From Actinacidiphila paucisporea (GTDB taxonomy: Bacteria; Actinomycetota; Actinomycetes; Streptomycetales; Streptomycetaceae): 64,000 nucleotides of DNA. The stretch is taken from assembly GCF_900142575.1 (NCBI RefSeq), contig NZ_FRBI01000002.1:248001-312000 (forward strand). Direction: 5' to 3'. The translations under genes and the position numbers were made by a program. Of this stretch, positions 45,367 through 52,990 are shown piece after piece. Under the pieces are notes generated by a model that was not told the origin of the DNA, ran no database searches, and saw nothing but the letters and a program-made list of their open reading frames with translations. The first letter of the stretch is position 1. Every line of letters starts with the position of its first letter.

Positions 45367-45753
45367 ATGGCACACCTGGGTCTGGTGTCCCTCGTCGTAC
45401 GGGACTACGACGAGGCCGTCGCCTACTACACGCACGCGCTCGGCTTCGAGCTGCGCGAGGACACCGCGCGGGAGGACGGCGGCCGCTGGGTCGTCGTCGC
45501 ACCGCCCGGCGCCCGCGAGACCGGCCTGCTGCTCGCGCTGGCCACCACCCCGGCGCAGACCGCCAGGGTCGGCGACCAGACCGGCGGCCGGGTCGGGCTC
45601 TTCCTGAACACCGAGGACTTCGACGGCGACTACAAGCGGATGGTCGCGGCCGGCGTCGTCTTCGAGGAGGAGCCGCGCTACGAGCCGTACGGCGCGGTGG
45701 TCGTCTTCCACGACCTCTACGGCAACAGGTGGGATCTCATCCAGCCCGCCTGA
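45367..45753 (+). CDS. VOC (glyoxalase/bleomycin resistance/dioxygenase) family protein
   Basis: A 128-residue protein of the vicinal oxygen chelate fold. It has the N-terminal HLGLVSLVVRDYDEAVAYYT repeat module and a C-terminal metal-site-like end VVFHDLYGNRWDLIQ, with conserved His and Glu positions partly changed. These small proteins act as lyases, isomerases or drug-binding proteins. The specific reaction is unknown. It follows the thiol oxidoreductase by 14 bp and ends before a strong hairpin. Confidence 0.88.
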   Translation: MAHLGLVSLVVRDYDEAVAYYTHALGFELREDTAREDGGRWVVVAPPGARETGLLLALATTPAQTARVGDQTGGRVGLFLNTEDFDGDYKRMVAAGVVFEEEPRYEPYGAVVVFHDLYGNRWDLIQPA

Positions 45754-45777
45754 GTTGGCGGAACCGCACAGGACGAG

Positions 45778-45816
45778 ACGACCGGGGCGGATCCCGTACG
45801 CACCCGCCCCGGTCGT
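45778..45816 (+). terminator. Hairpin terminator after the VOC gene
   Basis: A perfect 13-bp stem, ACGACCGGGGCGG with CCGCCCCGGTCGT, around a 13-base loop, 24 bp after the VOC stop. Confidence 0.75.
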
Positions 45817-45822
45817 GGCCGC

Positions 45823-45840
45823 GCGTGACGTGGGTCACGC
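45823..45840. promoter_or_regulatory. CRP/FNR-type palindrome GCGTGAC-GTGG-GTCACGC
   Basis: Seven-base arms with a 4-base spacer. It fits the GTG-N6-GNCAC pattern reported for Streptomyces Crp. It stands 145 bases before bioY and just after the VOC terminator. Possible control of bioY is an inference. Confidence 0.45.
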
Positions 45841-45985
45841 GACCTGGTCAAACGGCTCCGCGCCCGAGCGCGGGAGTCTCCAAGCGGATGATCACGGCTT
45901 TGTCGGGGTCCGACGATGAAGGGGGCGCGACGGCTGGGTTAGCGTCACGGTGTCCCCCCGATCACCCCCAACCCGCGGAGAACCG

Positions 45986-46585
45986 ATGAGCGCCACAGCT
46001 GCCCCCGGCCGGGCCGGAACCGTACTCGCCGACCTGCTTCCCGCGTCCTCCGCCGGCCGCGCCCGGCTCAGGGACGCCGCCCTGGTGGCCGGCGGCGCCG
46101 TGCTCACGGGGCTGGCCGCCCAGCTGTCCGTGCCCGTGCCGGGCTCCCCGGTCCCGGTCACCGGCCAGACCTTCGCCGCGCTGCTCGTCGGCTCGGCGCT
46201 CGGCGCGCGCCGCGGTGTCGCCTCGCTCGGCCTGTACGCCGCCGCCGGCGCGGCCGGCCTGCCGTGGTTCGCCGGCGGCGCGTCCGGCTGGTCCATGCCG
46301 AGCTTCGGCTACATCCTCGGGATGCTCCTCGCCTCCGGCGTGGTCGGTTTCCTCGCCCGCCGCGGCGGCGACCGCACCGTGCTGCGCACCGCCGGCGTCA
46401 TGGCCCTCGGCTCCGCCGTCATCTACGCCGTCGGCGTCCCCTACCTGGCCTGGTCCGCCCACCTCTCGTCCCACCAGGCGCTGACGCTTGGCCTGCGCCC
46501 GTACCTGCTCGGCGACGCCCTCAAGGCCGCCCTCGCGATGGCGGCCCTCCCGGCCGCCTGGCGGCTGAGCCGGCCCTCCGCATAG
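45986..46585 (+). CDS. bioY: Biotin ECF transporter substrate-binding subunit BioY
   Basis: A 199-residue membrane protein of the BioY family, the S-component that binds biotin for uptake. It has six hydrophobic segments. The hallmark region VPVPGSPVPVTGQTFAALLV is followed by GSALGARRGVASLGLYAAAGAAGLPWFAGG. No energising BioM/BioN genes are adjacent, so it either uses a shared ECF module or works alone. The ATG at 45986 follows GCGGAG; a start at 45950 is less likely. Confidence 0.94.
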   Translation: MSATAAPGRAGTVLADLLPASSAGRARLRDAALVAGGAVLTGLAAQLSVPVPGSPVPVTGQTFAALLVGSALGARRGVASLGLYAAAGAAGLPWFAGGASGWSMPSFGYILGMLLASGVVGFLARRGGDRTVLRTAGVMALGSAVIYAVGVPYLAWSAHLSSHQALTLGLRPYLLGDALKAALAMAALPAAWRLSRPSA

Positions 46586-46648
46586 GGGGTCCGCCTCGCC
46601 CGGCGGGGTGCGGGCGGGGCGGACGGCCGGGGGTGGAAGACTGGGGGC

Positions 46649-47137
46649 ATGCGCGTGTACCTCGGCTCGGATCATGCCGGCTTCGAACTCAAGAACCACC
46701 TCGTCGAATGGCTGACAGGCAACGGGTACCAGCCCGTGGACTGCGGCCCGCACATCTATGACGCGGTGGACGACTACCCGCCCTTCTGCCTCCGCGCAGC
46801 GGAGCGCACCGCCGCCGACCCCGGCAGCCTCGGCGTCGTGATCGGCGGGTCCGGCAACGGCGAGCAGATCGCCGCGAACAAGGTGCGCGGTGTCCGCGCC
46901 GCCCTGGCGTGGAGCGAGCAGACCGCCGCACTGGCCCGCGAGCACAACGACGCCAACGTGCTGAGCATCGGCGGCCGGATGCACTCCCAGGAGGACGCGG
47001 TGAAGTTCGTCGAGCTGTTCTTGACGACGCCGTATTCGCACGAGGAGCGCCACCAGCGCCGGATCGACATGCTCACCGCCTACGAGGCCACCGGCGAGCT
47101 GCCGCCGATCCCGGCGAACCACCCCCGGCAGGACTGA
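46649..47137 (+). CDS. rpiB: Ribose-5-phosphate isomerase B-type protein
   Basis: A 162-residue RpiB/LacAB-family isomerase, interconverting ribose-5-phosphate and ribulose-5-phosphate in the pentose phosphate pathway. The N-terminus MRVYLGSDHAGFELKNHLVEW carries the family Asp-His pair, and GVVIGGSGNGEQIAANKV is the catalytic loop. In this actinobacterial form the usual Cys of the GTGIG loop is replaced (GGSGNG). AAGACT 6 bases before the ATG hints at a leaderless start. It is 7 bp upstream of the DNA glycosylase gene. Confidence 0.93.
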   Translation: MRVYLGSDHAGFELKNHLVEWLTGNGYQPVDCGPHIYDAVDDYPPFCLRAAERTAADPGSLGVVIGGSGNGEQIAANKVRGVRAALAWSEQTAALAREHNDANVLSIGGRMHSQEDAVKFVELFLTTPYSHEERHQRRIDMLTAYEATGELPPIPANHPRQD

Positions 47138-47144
47138 CCGGGCG

Positions 47145-47951
47145 ATGCCCGAAGGCCACACGATCCACCGGCTGGCCGCCGACCACGACGAGCGGTTCCG
47201 CGGCCGGACGGTGCGGGCGAGCAGCCCGCAGGGCAAGTTCTCCGACGGCGCCGCGCTGGTCGACGGCCGGGTGATGACCGGGGCGCAGGCGCACGGCAAG
47301 CACCTCTTCCTCGGCTTCGGCGACACCGGCTGGGTGCACGTCCACCTGGGGCTGATCGGGAAGTTCGGCTTCGGTGACGGCCCGGCGCCGCCGCCGGGCG
47401 ACACCGTGCGGCTGCGTATCGCCACGCCGTCGCATTACGCCGACCTGCGCGGCCCCGCCGCCTGCGCGCTGATCACCGATCCCGACAAGCAGGCGATACA
47501 CGACCGGCTCGGCCCCGACCCGCTGCGCCCCGGCGACGACCCGGGGCGCGTCCACGCCAGGATGGCCAGGTCCCGGATCAGCGTGGCCGCGCTGCTGCTC
47601 GACCAGAAGGTCGTCGCGGGCGTCGGCAACGTCTACCGCGCGGAAGTGCTCTTCCGGCACGGCGTGGACCCCTTCCTGCCCGGCCGCGACCTGCCGCGGC
47701 CGGTGTGGGACGCGATGTGGGCCGACCTGGTGGCGCTGATGCGCGAGGGCGTGCGCACCAACCGGATCGACACCGTGCGCCCCGAGCACGAGCCCGAGGC
47801 GATGGGCCGCCCGCCGCGGGTGGACGACCACGGCGGCGAGGTCTACGTCTACCGCCGAACCGGGCAGCCGTGCCTGGTCTGCGGCACCGCCGTCCGCACC
47901 CGGCCGCTGGACGCCCGCAACCTCTTCTGGTGCCCCACCTGCCAGTCCTGA
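47145..47951 (+). CDS. Fpg/Nei-family DNA glycosylase (endonuclease VIII type)
   Basis: A 268-residue bifunctional DNA glycosylase/AP lyase for oxidised bases. The mature N-terminus PEGHTIHRLAADH has the catalytic Pro2 and Glu3 and is Nei-like (PEGH rather than PELP). The helix-two-turn-helix segment includes LLLDQKVVAGVGNVYRAEVL. The C-terminal zinc finger is CLVCGTAVRT with FWCPTCQ. Motifs are complete. It is probably co-transcribed with the rpiB-like gene. Confidence 0.94.
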   Translation: MPEGHTIHRLAADHDERFRGRTVRASSPQGKFSDGAALVDGRVMTGAQAHGKHLFLGFGDTGWVHVHLGLIGKFGFGDGPAPPPGDTVRLRIATPSHYADLRGPAACALITDPDKQAIHDRLGPDPLRPGDDPGRVHARMARSRISVAALLLDQKVVAGVGNVYRAEVLFRHGVDPFLPGRDLPRPVWDAMWADLVALMREGVRTNRIDTVRPEHEPEAMGRPPRVDDHGGEVYVYRRTGQPCLVCGTAVRTRPLDARNLFWCPTCQS

Positions 47952-47964
47952 GCCCGCACGTCTC

Positions 47965-49194
47965 CTAGAAGCCGTGCGGCAGCCACGGGTCCAGGTCGGA
48001 GCGGAAGGCGGCCGACGCCTCGGCCAGCGCGCCGGGGCGCAGTTCGGCGACCAGCCCCGCACCGGCCAGTGCCCGCAGGCCGTGGCCGCCGAGATAGGCG
48101 GTGCCCAACTCCCGCGCTCCCAGGGCGAGGTCGGCCGGGTCAGAGGTCCGCACGCAGCTCGCCCCCGTGGCGTCGCCCGCCAGCCGCCAGCGCCCGGTGT
48201 TCCACGGGCAGAAGGCGTCCTCGACGTCGAGGACCACGTCGACCGGCGCGGTGTAGGCGCGCGCCGCGAGGGCGGCGGGCAGGTCCACCAGGCGTACGTA
48301 CAGCCCGTCGCGCCAGCCGAAGTCGCAGCGCCGGATGTCGGAGACGATCTGCTGCACCGGATCGTCGACCGGGCGGTTGTGGAAGGTCAGCCGGGCGGCC
48401 AGGTCGATCTCGGTGAGGTAGCGCCACAGGGCCGCGTACGTCACCGGATCGAGTGCTTCGACGTCCCGCAGTTTGACGGTGCTGTCGGGCACGCCGAGCC
48501 GGGTGCCGCCGGCCTTGACGCTGTAGCGGGCGTAGCCGCGCACCTCGCCGTCGACCTCCGCGAGCACGCACAACCGCGCGCCGAAGCCGCCGCGGGCGCT
48601 GGGCGGGTCCATCAGCGGCAGCCGCTCCCACTGCGGCTGCCTGGCCAGCATGCCGGGCCTGGTGGGCACCAGGCGGGCGTAGACCGCCTCGCAGGCCGCC
48701 ACGCCCTCCGCCGGGGTCACCAGCCGCAGCCGCACCGCGTCGGCGCCCGGCGGCACCGCCACCGAGACCCGGGTGGTGTCGATCAGCCCGTGCAGCTGCC
48801 GGGTGGCGGCGCCGTAGCCGAACCGGCCGTAGATCGACGGCTCGGAGGCGGTCAGCAGCGCCACGGTGAGGCCGCGGTCGCGGAAGTCGTCCAACTGCCG
48901 GCGCATCATCGCGGTGAGCACGCCACGGCGGCGGTGCGTCGGCTGGACGCTGACCATGGTGACGCCGGCCGCGTCGAGCAGGGTGCCGCCCGGCACGGTC
49001 ATCCGGAAGTCGAAGGCGCCCGCGGTGCCGACGATCCCGCCGTCGGCCCAGGCGGCGATCGACCGCTCGAACGGCAGGAAATCCCGCCACATCGCCATTT
49101 CCTCGGGGTCCTCGGCATCGCCGAAGGCCCGCTCGAGGCGGAGCGCGAACTCCTCCCAGTCCTCGGCCGCAAGCACCCGCAGATCGATCTTCAT
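47965..49194 (-). CDS. Eis-like GNAT N-acetyltransferase
   Basis: A 409-residue protein of the Eis family. It has an N-terminal GNAT domain with the acetyl-CoA loop VQPTHRRRGVLTAMM, a second cryptic GNAT region, and a C-terminal SCP2-like domain that normally ends with the catalytic carboxylate. It terminates in LDPWLPHGF, matching the family's aromatic C-terminus. Eis proteins acetylate amines, including aminoglycosides and peptide lysines. The substrate here is unknown. It is convergent with the DNA glycosylase gene (13 bp). Confidence 0.92.
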   Translation of the reverse strand: MKIDLRVLAAEDWEEFALRLERAFGDAEDPEEMAMWRDFLPFERSIAAWADGGIVGTAGAFDFRMTVPGGTLLDAAGVTMVSVQPTHRRRGVLTAMMRRQLDDFRDRGLTVALLTASEPSIYGRFGYGAATRQLHGLIDTTRVSVAVPPGADAVRLRLVTPAEGVAACEAVYARLVPTRPGMLARQPQWERLPLMDPPSARGGFGARLCVLAEVDGEVRGYARYSVKAGGTRLGVPDSTVKLRDVEALDPVTYAALWRYLTEIDLAARLTFHNRPVDDPVQQIVSDIRRCDFGWRDGLYVRLVDLPAALAARAYTAPVDVVLDVEDAFCPWNTGRWRLAGDATGASCVRTSDPADLALGARELGTAYLGGHGLRALAGAGLVAELRPGALAEASAAFRSDLDPWLPHGF

Positions 49195-49368
49195 GTCCTC
49201 TGCCTACCAGGACGACCCGCTGCGGGGATACATATTTTCCCCGGGCGGTCCCGCTGGTTTCCCGCGGCGGCCCCGTGGGCATCATCGGCCCCGTAACAGC
49301 TCACCCGGACGGCTCACAACCCATCCGGCCTGCACGGCAGGGCCATCCGTGGATAGGGTCGCCGGAAC

Positions 49369-50511
49369 ATGGCGAAGACGGTGGTGGGCGAGGGGCCTCG
49401 GCTCAGGTGGCGCAGAAGACTGCACCGGGCCCGCCTCGGCGTGCGCAAGTCCGCCGTCGACTACTTCCGCGGCGGCGCCTCCGACTGGGCCGGCCTCGGC
49501 GTCCTGATCGCGATGATCCCGATCCTGGCGTACACGACCGTGGTCACGTCCGAATGGTGCCCGCCCAGCGCCCTGGTGCTGCCGATCCTGGCCGGCGGGC
49601 TGCTGCTGCGCCCCTCCAGCCTGCTGCTGGTCTACGCGGCCTCCGCCGTCGCGCTGATCGCCGAGTCGGCCGCGCTCGGCCCCTACCGCGAGGGGCCCGC
49701 CCGGGTCACCCCCGGCACGGTGCTCGTGGTGACCGCGGTGGCCCTGACCGGCCTGATCATCGCCCAGTTCAGGGCCAGGGTCGGAGTGCCGTGGCGGGGC
49801 GGCCACACGATGCTGTTCGACCTCAGGGAAAGAATCCGCGTGCAGAGCAGGCTGCCGCGGCTGCCCGGCGGCTGGCACGCCGAGATGTCGCTGCGGCCGG
49901 CCGGCGGCCAGTCGTTCTCCGGCGACTTCGTGGTCGCCACCCGCAGTTCGGGCGGCCGGGTGCTCGAAGCGGTGCTCACCGACGTGTCGGGCAAGGGCAT
50001 GGACGCCGCCTCGCGCTCGCTGCTGCTGTCCGGCGCCTTCGGCGGCCTGCTCGGCTCGCTGCCGCCGCACGCCTTCCTCACCGCCGCGAACGGCTACCTG
50101 CTGCGGCAGAACTGGGAGGAGGGCTTCGCGACCTCCGTGCACCTGGTGCTCGACCTGGAGAGCGGCGACTACGAACTGCTCTCCGCGGGCCACCCGCCGG
50201 GCGTCCAACTGCACGCCGGCAGCGGGCGATGGGAGGAGAAGGCCGCGGAGGGGCCGCTCCTGGGCGTCTACGACGGGGCCGAATTCCACGGCGTCAAGGG
50301 CACCTTGCGGTCCGGTGACGTGCTGATGCTGTTCACCGACGGGCTGGTGGAGACCGCGGAGCGGGACATCGCCGAGGGTATGGACCGGCTGATCGGCGAG
50401 GCCGACCGCTTCGTGGCCACCGGATTCCGCGGCTCCGCCTGGCGGTTGATCGAGGCGGTGGCCAAGGACGTCAACGACGACCGTGCGCTGCTGGTGGTGT
50501 GCCGCGACTAG
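49369..50511 (+). CDS. Membrane-anchored PP2C/SpoIIE-type protein phosphatase
   Basis: A 380-residue phosphatase. Residues about 35-135 hold three or four membrane helices (GLGVLIAMIPILAYTTVV, ALVLPILAGGLLL, LLLVYAASAVALIAESAAL, VLVVTAVALTGLIIAQF). A cytoplasmic SpoIIE-type domain follows with FSGDFVVATR, LTDVSGKGMDAA and MLFTDGLVETAERD. Such proteins dephosphorylate anti-sigma-factor antagonists and so release sigma factors. No sensor domain beyond the membrane helices is visible. No partner kinase or antagonist lies nearby. Confidence 0.92.
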   Translation: MAKTVVGEGPRLRWRRRLHRARLGVRKSAVDYFRGGASDWAGLGVLIAMIPILAYTTVVTSEWCPPSALVLPILAGGLLLRPSSLLLVYAASAVALIAESAALGPYREGPARVTPGTVLVVTAVALTGLIIAQFRARVGVPWRGGHTMLFDLRERIRVQSRLPRLPGGWHAEMSLRPAGGQSFSGDFVVATRSSGGRVLEAVLTDVSGKGMDAASRSLLLSGAFGGLLGSLPPHAFLTAANGYLLRQNWEEGFATSVHLVLDLESGDYELLSAGHPPGVQLHAGSGRWEEKAAEGPLLGVYDGAEFHGVKGTLRSGDVLMLFTDGLVETAERDIAEGMDRLIGEADRFVATGFRGSAWRLIEAVAKDVNDDRALLVVCRD

Positions 50512-50649
50512 CCCACGGGAATGGGACTATGGGCCGTGTGTCGTACGGGCGTTGATTGCCGGTCACCGGTGGCACGATGGGTACGGGCGAGGCGGGGGCG
50601 CGGCGTGGTCCCCGGACCGGCAAGGAACCGAAAGAGGAAGTGATCCGCT

Positions 50650-50844
50650 GTGGTTATCTCCCTGTCCGCCGCACTGTTGCTCGCGATCGTCCTGGTGGTG
50701 ATGATCCGGAGCAAGACGATAAAGGTCGGCCCGGCGATCGTCGCCGCCCTGTTCGGCTTCTTCCTCGCGTCCACGAACATGGCGCCGGACATCAACCGGT
50801 TCCTGAACTCAGTGGCCGACACCATCAACCAGATAAAGATCTGA
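50650..50844 (+). CDS. Small membrane protein of unknown function
   Basis: A 64-residue protein. A first hydrophobic helix (SLSAALLLAIVLVVMI) is followed by a basic turn RSKTIKVG and a second helix AIVAALFGFFLASTNMA, with an amphipathic tail DINRFLNSVADTINQIKI. GTG start; AGAGGAAG lies about 12 bases upstream. Its last 36 bases overlap the end of the convergent asparaginase gene. It resembles short Streptomyces membrane proteins of unknown role. Confidence 0.75.
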   Translation: MVISLSAALLLAIVLVVMIRSKTIKVGPAIVAALFGFFLASTNMAPDINRFLNSVADTINQIKI

Positions 50845-51837
50845 CGCGGGCGCCGCCTCGGGGGCGGCGTCCAGGATCCGGCGCAGCCCCGCTCCGGCTC
50901 CCGTGCCCTCGTCCGCCAGCAGCGCGGCGAGCACCGCGATACGGGCCTGCCCCGGCTTGAGCGTGCCGGTCAGCAGGGCGCCCGCCGCGGCCAGGTCGAC
51001 CGCGCCGCCGCCGGTGTAGAGCGGCGCCACGGCGCCGGCGGCCACCCGGGTGCTGACCGCGACGTGCACCCCGGCTGCGACGGCCCGGCGCACGGCGTCG
51101 GCGATCTCCGGGTTCGCGTTGCCCGCGCCGGTGCCGACCAGCACGATGCCGCGGGCGCCGGCCCCGACCGCCGCGTCGAAGAGCACCGAGTCGGCGTCGC
51201 TGTGGTGCATCACGATGTCCACCCGGGGGGTGGCGCTGCCGCGCTCGGGCAGCGGCAGCGGCGCGCGCCGCGGCTGCCGGCGCCCCCAGCTCACCCGGCC
51301 GAACTCGACCCGGCCCAGCGGCTGACCGTCCGGGGCGCCGAAGGCCCGGGCGTCCACGGTGTGCCGCTTGACCGTGCCGCGGGCGGCGAAGACCTGCCCG
51401 GCGAAGACGATCACGGCGCCGATGTCCCGGCCGGAGACGGCCGTCAGCAGCGCGTCGTACAGATTGCCCGCCGCGTCGCCGTCCGCCGCGTCCAGCGGCT
51501 GCTGGGCGCCGGTGAAGACCACCGGGCGCCGGTCGCCGTGGAAGAGGTCGACGAAGAAGGCGGACTCCTCCAGCGTGTCGGTGCCGTGGGTGACCACGAC
51601 GCCGTCCACCTCGGGGTCGGCGAGCGCGTCGTGCACCGCGTGCAGCAGCCGCAGCTGGTGGTCGGTGGTCAGCCGCGAGCTGTTGACGGTGAAGAGGTCC
51701 ACTACCCGCACCTCGACGTCCTCGGGCACCGCGCCGGCCTCCAGGACCTCCTGCCCGGCGGCCTCCGCCGCGTAGCCGTCGCCCTGCCATCGGCTGGCGA
51801 TGGTGCCTCCGGTACTGATGACCACGACGTGCCGCAC
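50809..51837 (-). CDS. L-asparaginase (type I/II family)
   Basis: A 342-residue amidohydrolase that converts asparagine to aspartate and ammonia. Both catalytic threonine regions are visible: VVVISTGGTIAS (Thr12) at the N-terminus and VVTHGTDTLEESA. The GTG at 51837 is chosen because GGAGG precedes it; the longer form starting at 51963 would begin with non-conserved sequence through the regulatory region. No signal peptide, so it is probably cytoplasmic. It is divergent from the Lrp/AsnC gene, with operator-like palindromes between. Confidence 0.93.
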   Translation of the reverse strand: MRHVVVISTGGTIASRWQGDGYAAEAAGQEVLEAGAVPEDVEVRVVDLFTVNSSRLTTDHQLRLLHAVHDALADPEVDGVVVTHGTDTLEESAFFVDLFHGDRRPVVFTGAQQPLDAADGDAAGNLYDALLTAVSGRDIGAVIVFAGQVFAARGTVKRHTVDARAFGAPDGQPLGRVEFGRVSWGRRQPRRAPLPLPERGSATPRVDIVMHHSDADSVLFDAAVGAGARGIVLVGTGAGNANPEIADAVRRAVAAGVHVAVSTRVAAGAVAPLYTGGGAVDLAAAGALLTGTLKPGQARIAVLAALLADEGTGAGAGLRRILDAAPEAAPASDLYLVDGVGH

Positions 51838-51936
51838 GATGCCTCCGCCTCCACTGCTGCCGATGTGCCGACCGCGCCCGGCGGTGCCGCCGATACCGAT
51901 GAGGGCATGGCGGGACAGCGGTGCCGGATCGCTACT

Positions 51937-51971
51937 GCAATGATATGCGCGTAGACCCGCCATATGATTGC
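51937..51971. promoter_or_regulatory. Long inverted repeat between asparaginase and Lrp/AsnC genes
   Basis: GCAATGATATG (51937-51947) and CATATGATTGC (51961-51971) match as inverted arms at 10 of 11 positions across 13 bases. The AT-rich arms in a GC-rich gap suit an Lrp/AsnC site that controls the asparaginase and perhaps the regulator itself. Confidence 0.65.
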
Positions 51972-51972
51972 T

Positions 51973-51988
51973 AATACCGGCTGGTATT
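51973..51988. promoter_or_regulatory. Inverted repeat AATACC-GGCT-GGTATT at the Lrp/AsnC promoter
   Basis: Perfect 6-base arms. With GATACT at 52005-52010 as a -10 box, the right arm coincides with the expected -35 position, so binding would repress the regulator. Confidence 0.6.
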
Positions 51989-52004
51989 TGGGTGAAACCT
52001 GGCT

Positions 52005-52010
52005 GATACT
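52005..52010 (+). promoter_or_regulatory. Probable -10 box of a leaderless lrp-like transcript
   Basis: GATACT is 6 bases before the ATG at 52017 and no Shine-Dalgarno is present. Transcription would start at or next to the ATG. Confidence 0.5.
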
Positions 52011-52016
52011 GCTGCG

Positions 52017-52469
52017 ATGGACGCCATCGACAGAAGCATCTTGCGCGAACTTCAGGCAGACGGCCGGCTCACCAACCAGGAGCTGGCCCAGCGCGTCGGC
52101 CTGACCCCCTCCCCCTGCCTGCGCCGGGTGCGCCAGCTGGAGGACGACGGGGTGATCCAGACCTACCGCGCGGTGGTCGACCCGGCGGCCGTCGGACGCG
52201 GCTTCGAGGTCTTCGCCTCGGTCGAGGTCCACCGCGACCGCGACTCCGTCGCCGCCTTCGAGGCCCAGGTCCAGTCCACCACCGACGTCGTCGAGGCCTA
52301 CCGCCTCTACGGCGCCCCCGGCTGCCTGCTGCGCATCGCGGTGGCCGACTCCGACGCCTACGAGCGCTTCTGGACCGAGAAGCTCATCGCCCTGCCGGGC
52401 GTCAGCGACGTCAACTCCCAGATGATCATGCGCCGCATCAAGTCCCCCCAGGGCATCCCGGTCGACTGA
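52017..52469 (+). CDS. Lrp/AsnC-family transcriptional regulator
   Basis: A 150-residue regulator: N-terminal helix-turn-helix (MDAIDRSILRELQADGRLTN, then AQRVGLTPSPCLRRVRQLE) and a C-terminal RAM ligand-binding domain. It is divergent from the asparaginase gene, which suggests that it senses an amino acid such as asparagine, aspartate or a branched-chain amino acid and controls that gene. Its length is typical. The ATG has no ribosome site and probably begins a leaderless mRNA. Confidence 0.93.
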   Translation: MDAIDRSILRELQADGRLTNQELAQRVGLTPSPCLRRVRQLEDDGVIQTYRAVVDPAAVGRGFEVFASVEVHRDRDSVAAFEAQVQSTTDVVEAYRLYGAPGCLLRIAVADSDAYERFWTEKLIALPGVSDVNSQMIMRRIKSPQGIPVD

Positions 52470-52540
52470 CCCCGCCCCGCCCGCCCCGCAACGAAAAACG
52501 CCCCCGGTCACCGGGAACGAACCCGGGCCGGAGGCCGAAG

Positions 52541-52611
52541 AGCGGGCGACGGGAATCGAACCCGCGTAGCTAGTTTGGAAGACTAGGGCTCTACCATTGA
52601 GCTACGCCCGC
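52541..52611 (-). tRNA. tRNA-Gly (anticodon TCC)
   Basis: A 71-nt cloverleaf on the minus strand. The acceptor GCGGGCG pairs with CGCCCGC. The anticodon arm is CTAGT-CTTCCAA-ACTAG, giving anticodon TCC, and the T-loop region is GGGTTCGATTCCC. CCA is not encoded. It converges on the Lrp/AsnC gene. Confidence 0.95.
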
Positions 52612-52722
52612 AGCGCCTCAGATTCTGGCACACCGTGCGGTTGTCGGTCGAACCGGATGAGGGGCGGGGCGAAAAGCGGCTGCCCACGGTCGACGGTGCA
52701 TGTACTCTACGTGTCGCACCAG

Positions 52723-52799
52723 CGGGGTGTGGCGCAGCTTGGTAGCGCGTCCGCTTTGGGAGCGGAAGGCCGTCGGTTCGAATCCGGCCACCCCGACCA
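52723..52799 (+). tRNA. tRNA-Pro (anticodon TGG)
   Basis: A 77-nt cloverleaf: acceptor CGGGGTG with CACCCCG, D-arm GCGCAGCTTGGTAGCGC, anticodon arm TCCGC-TTTGGGA-GCGGA (anticodon TGG) and T-arm CGGTTCGAATCCG. The 3' CCA is encoded. It lies 191 bp upstream of tig, the usual position in Streptomyces. Confidence 0.96.
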
Positions 52800-52990
52800 G
52801 ACAGTTCCGCGCGGGCCGGCGCATACGGTGGCGGCGGCCGGGGGCTCTCGTCCGGCCCCGCCCGGCGGGCTTTGTGGTACCGGTAGGATGGGCCGCTGGC
52901 GACCGGGCACGCGGCCAGGCCGAGTGCCGGACGTACGACTCGTACCGAAGGTCCGCCCCCATCAACGTAAAGCCCCAAGGAGACCCAACC

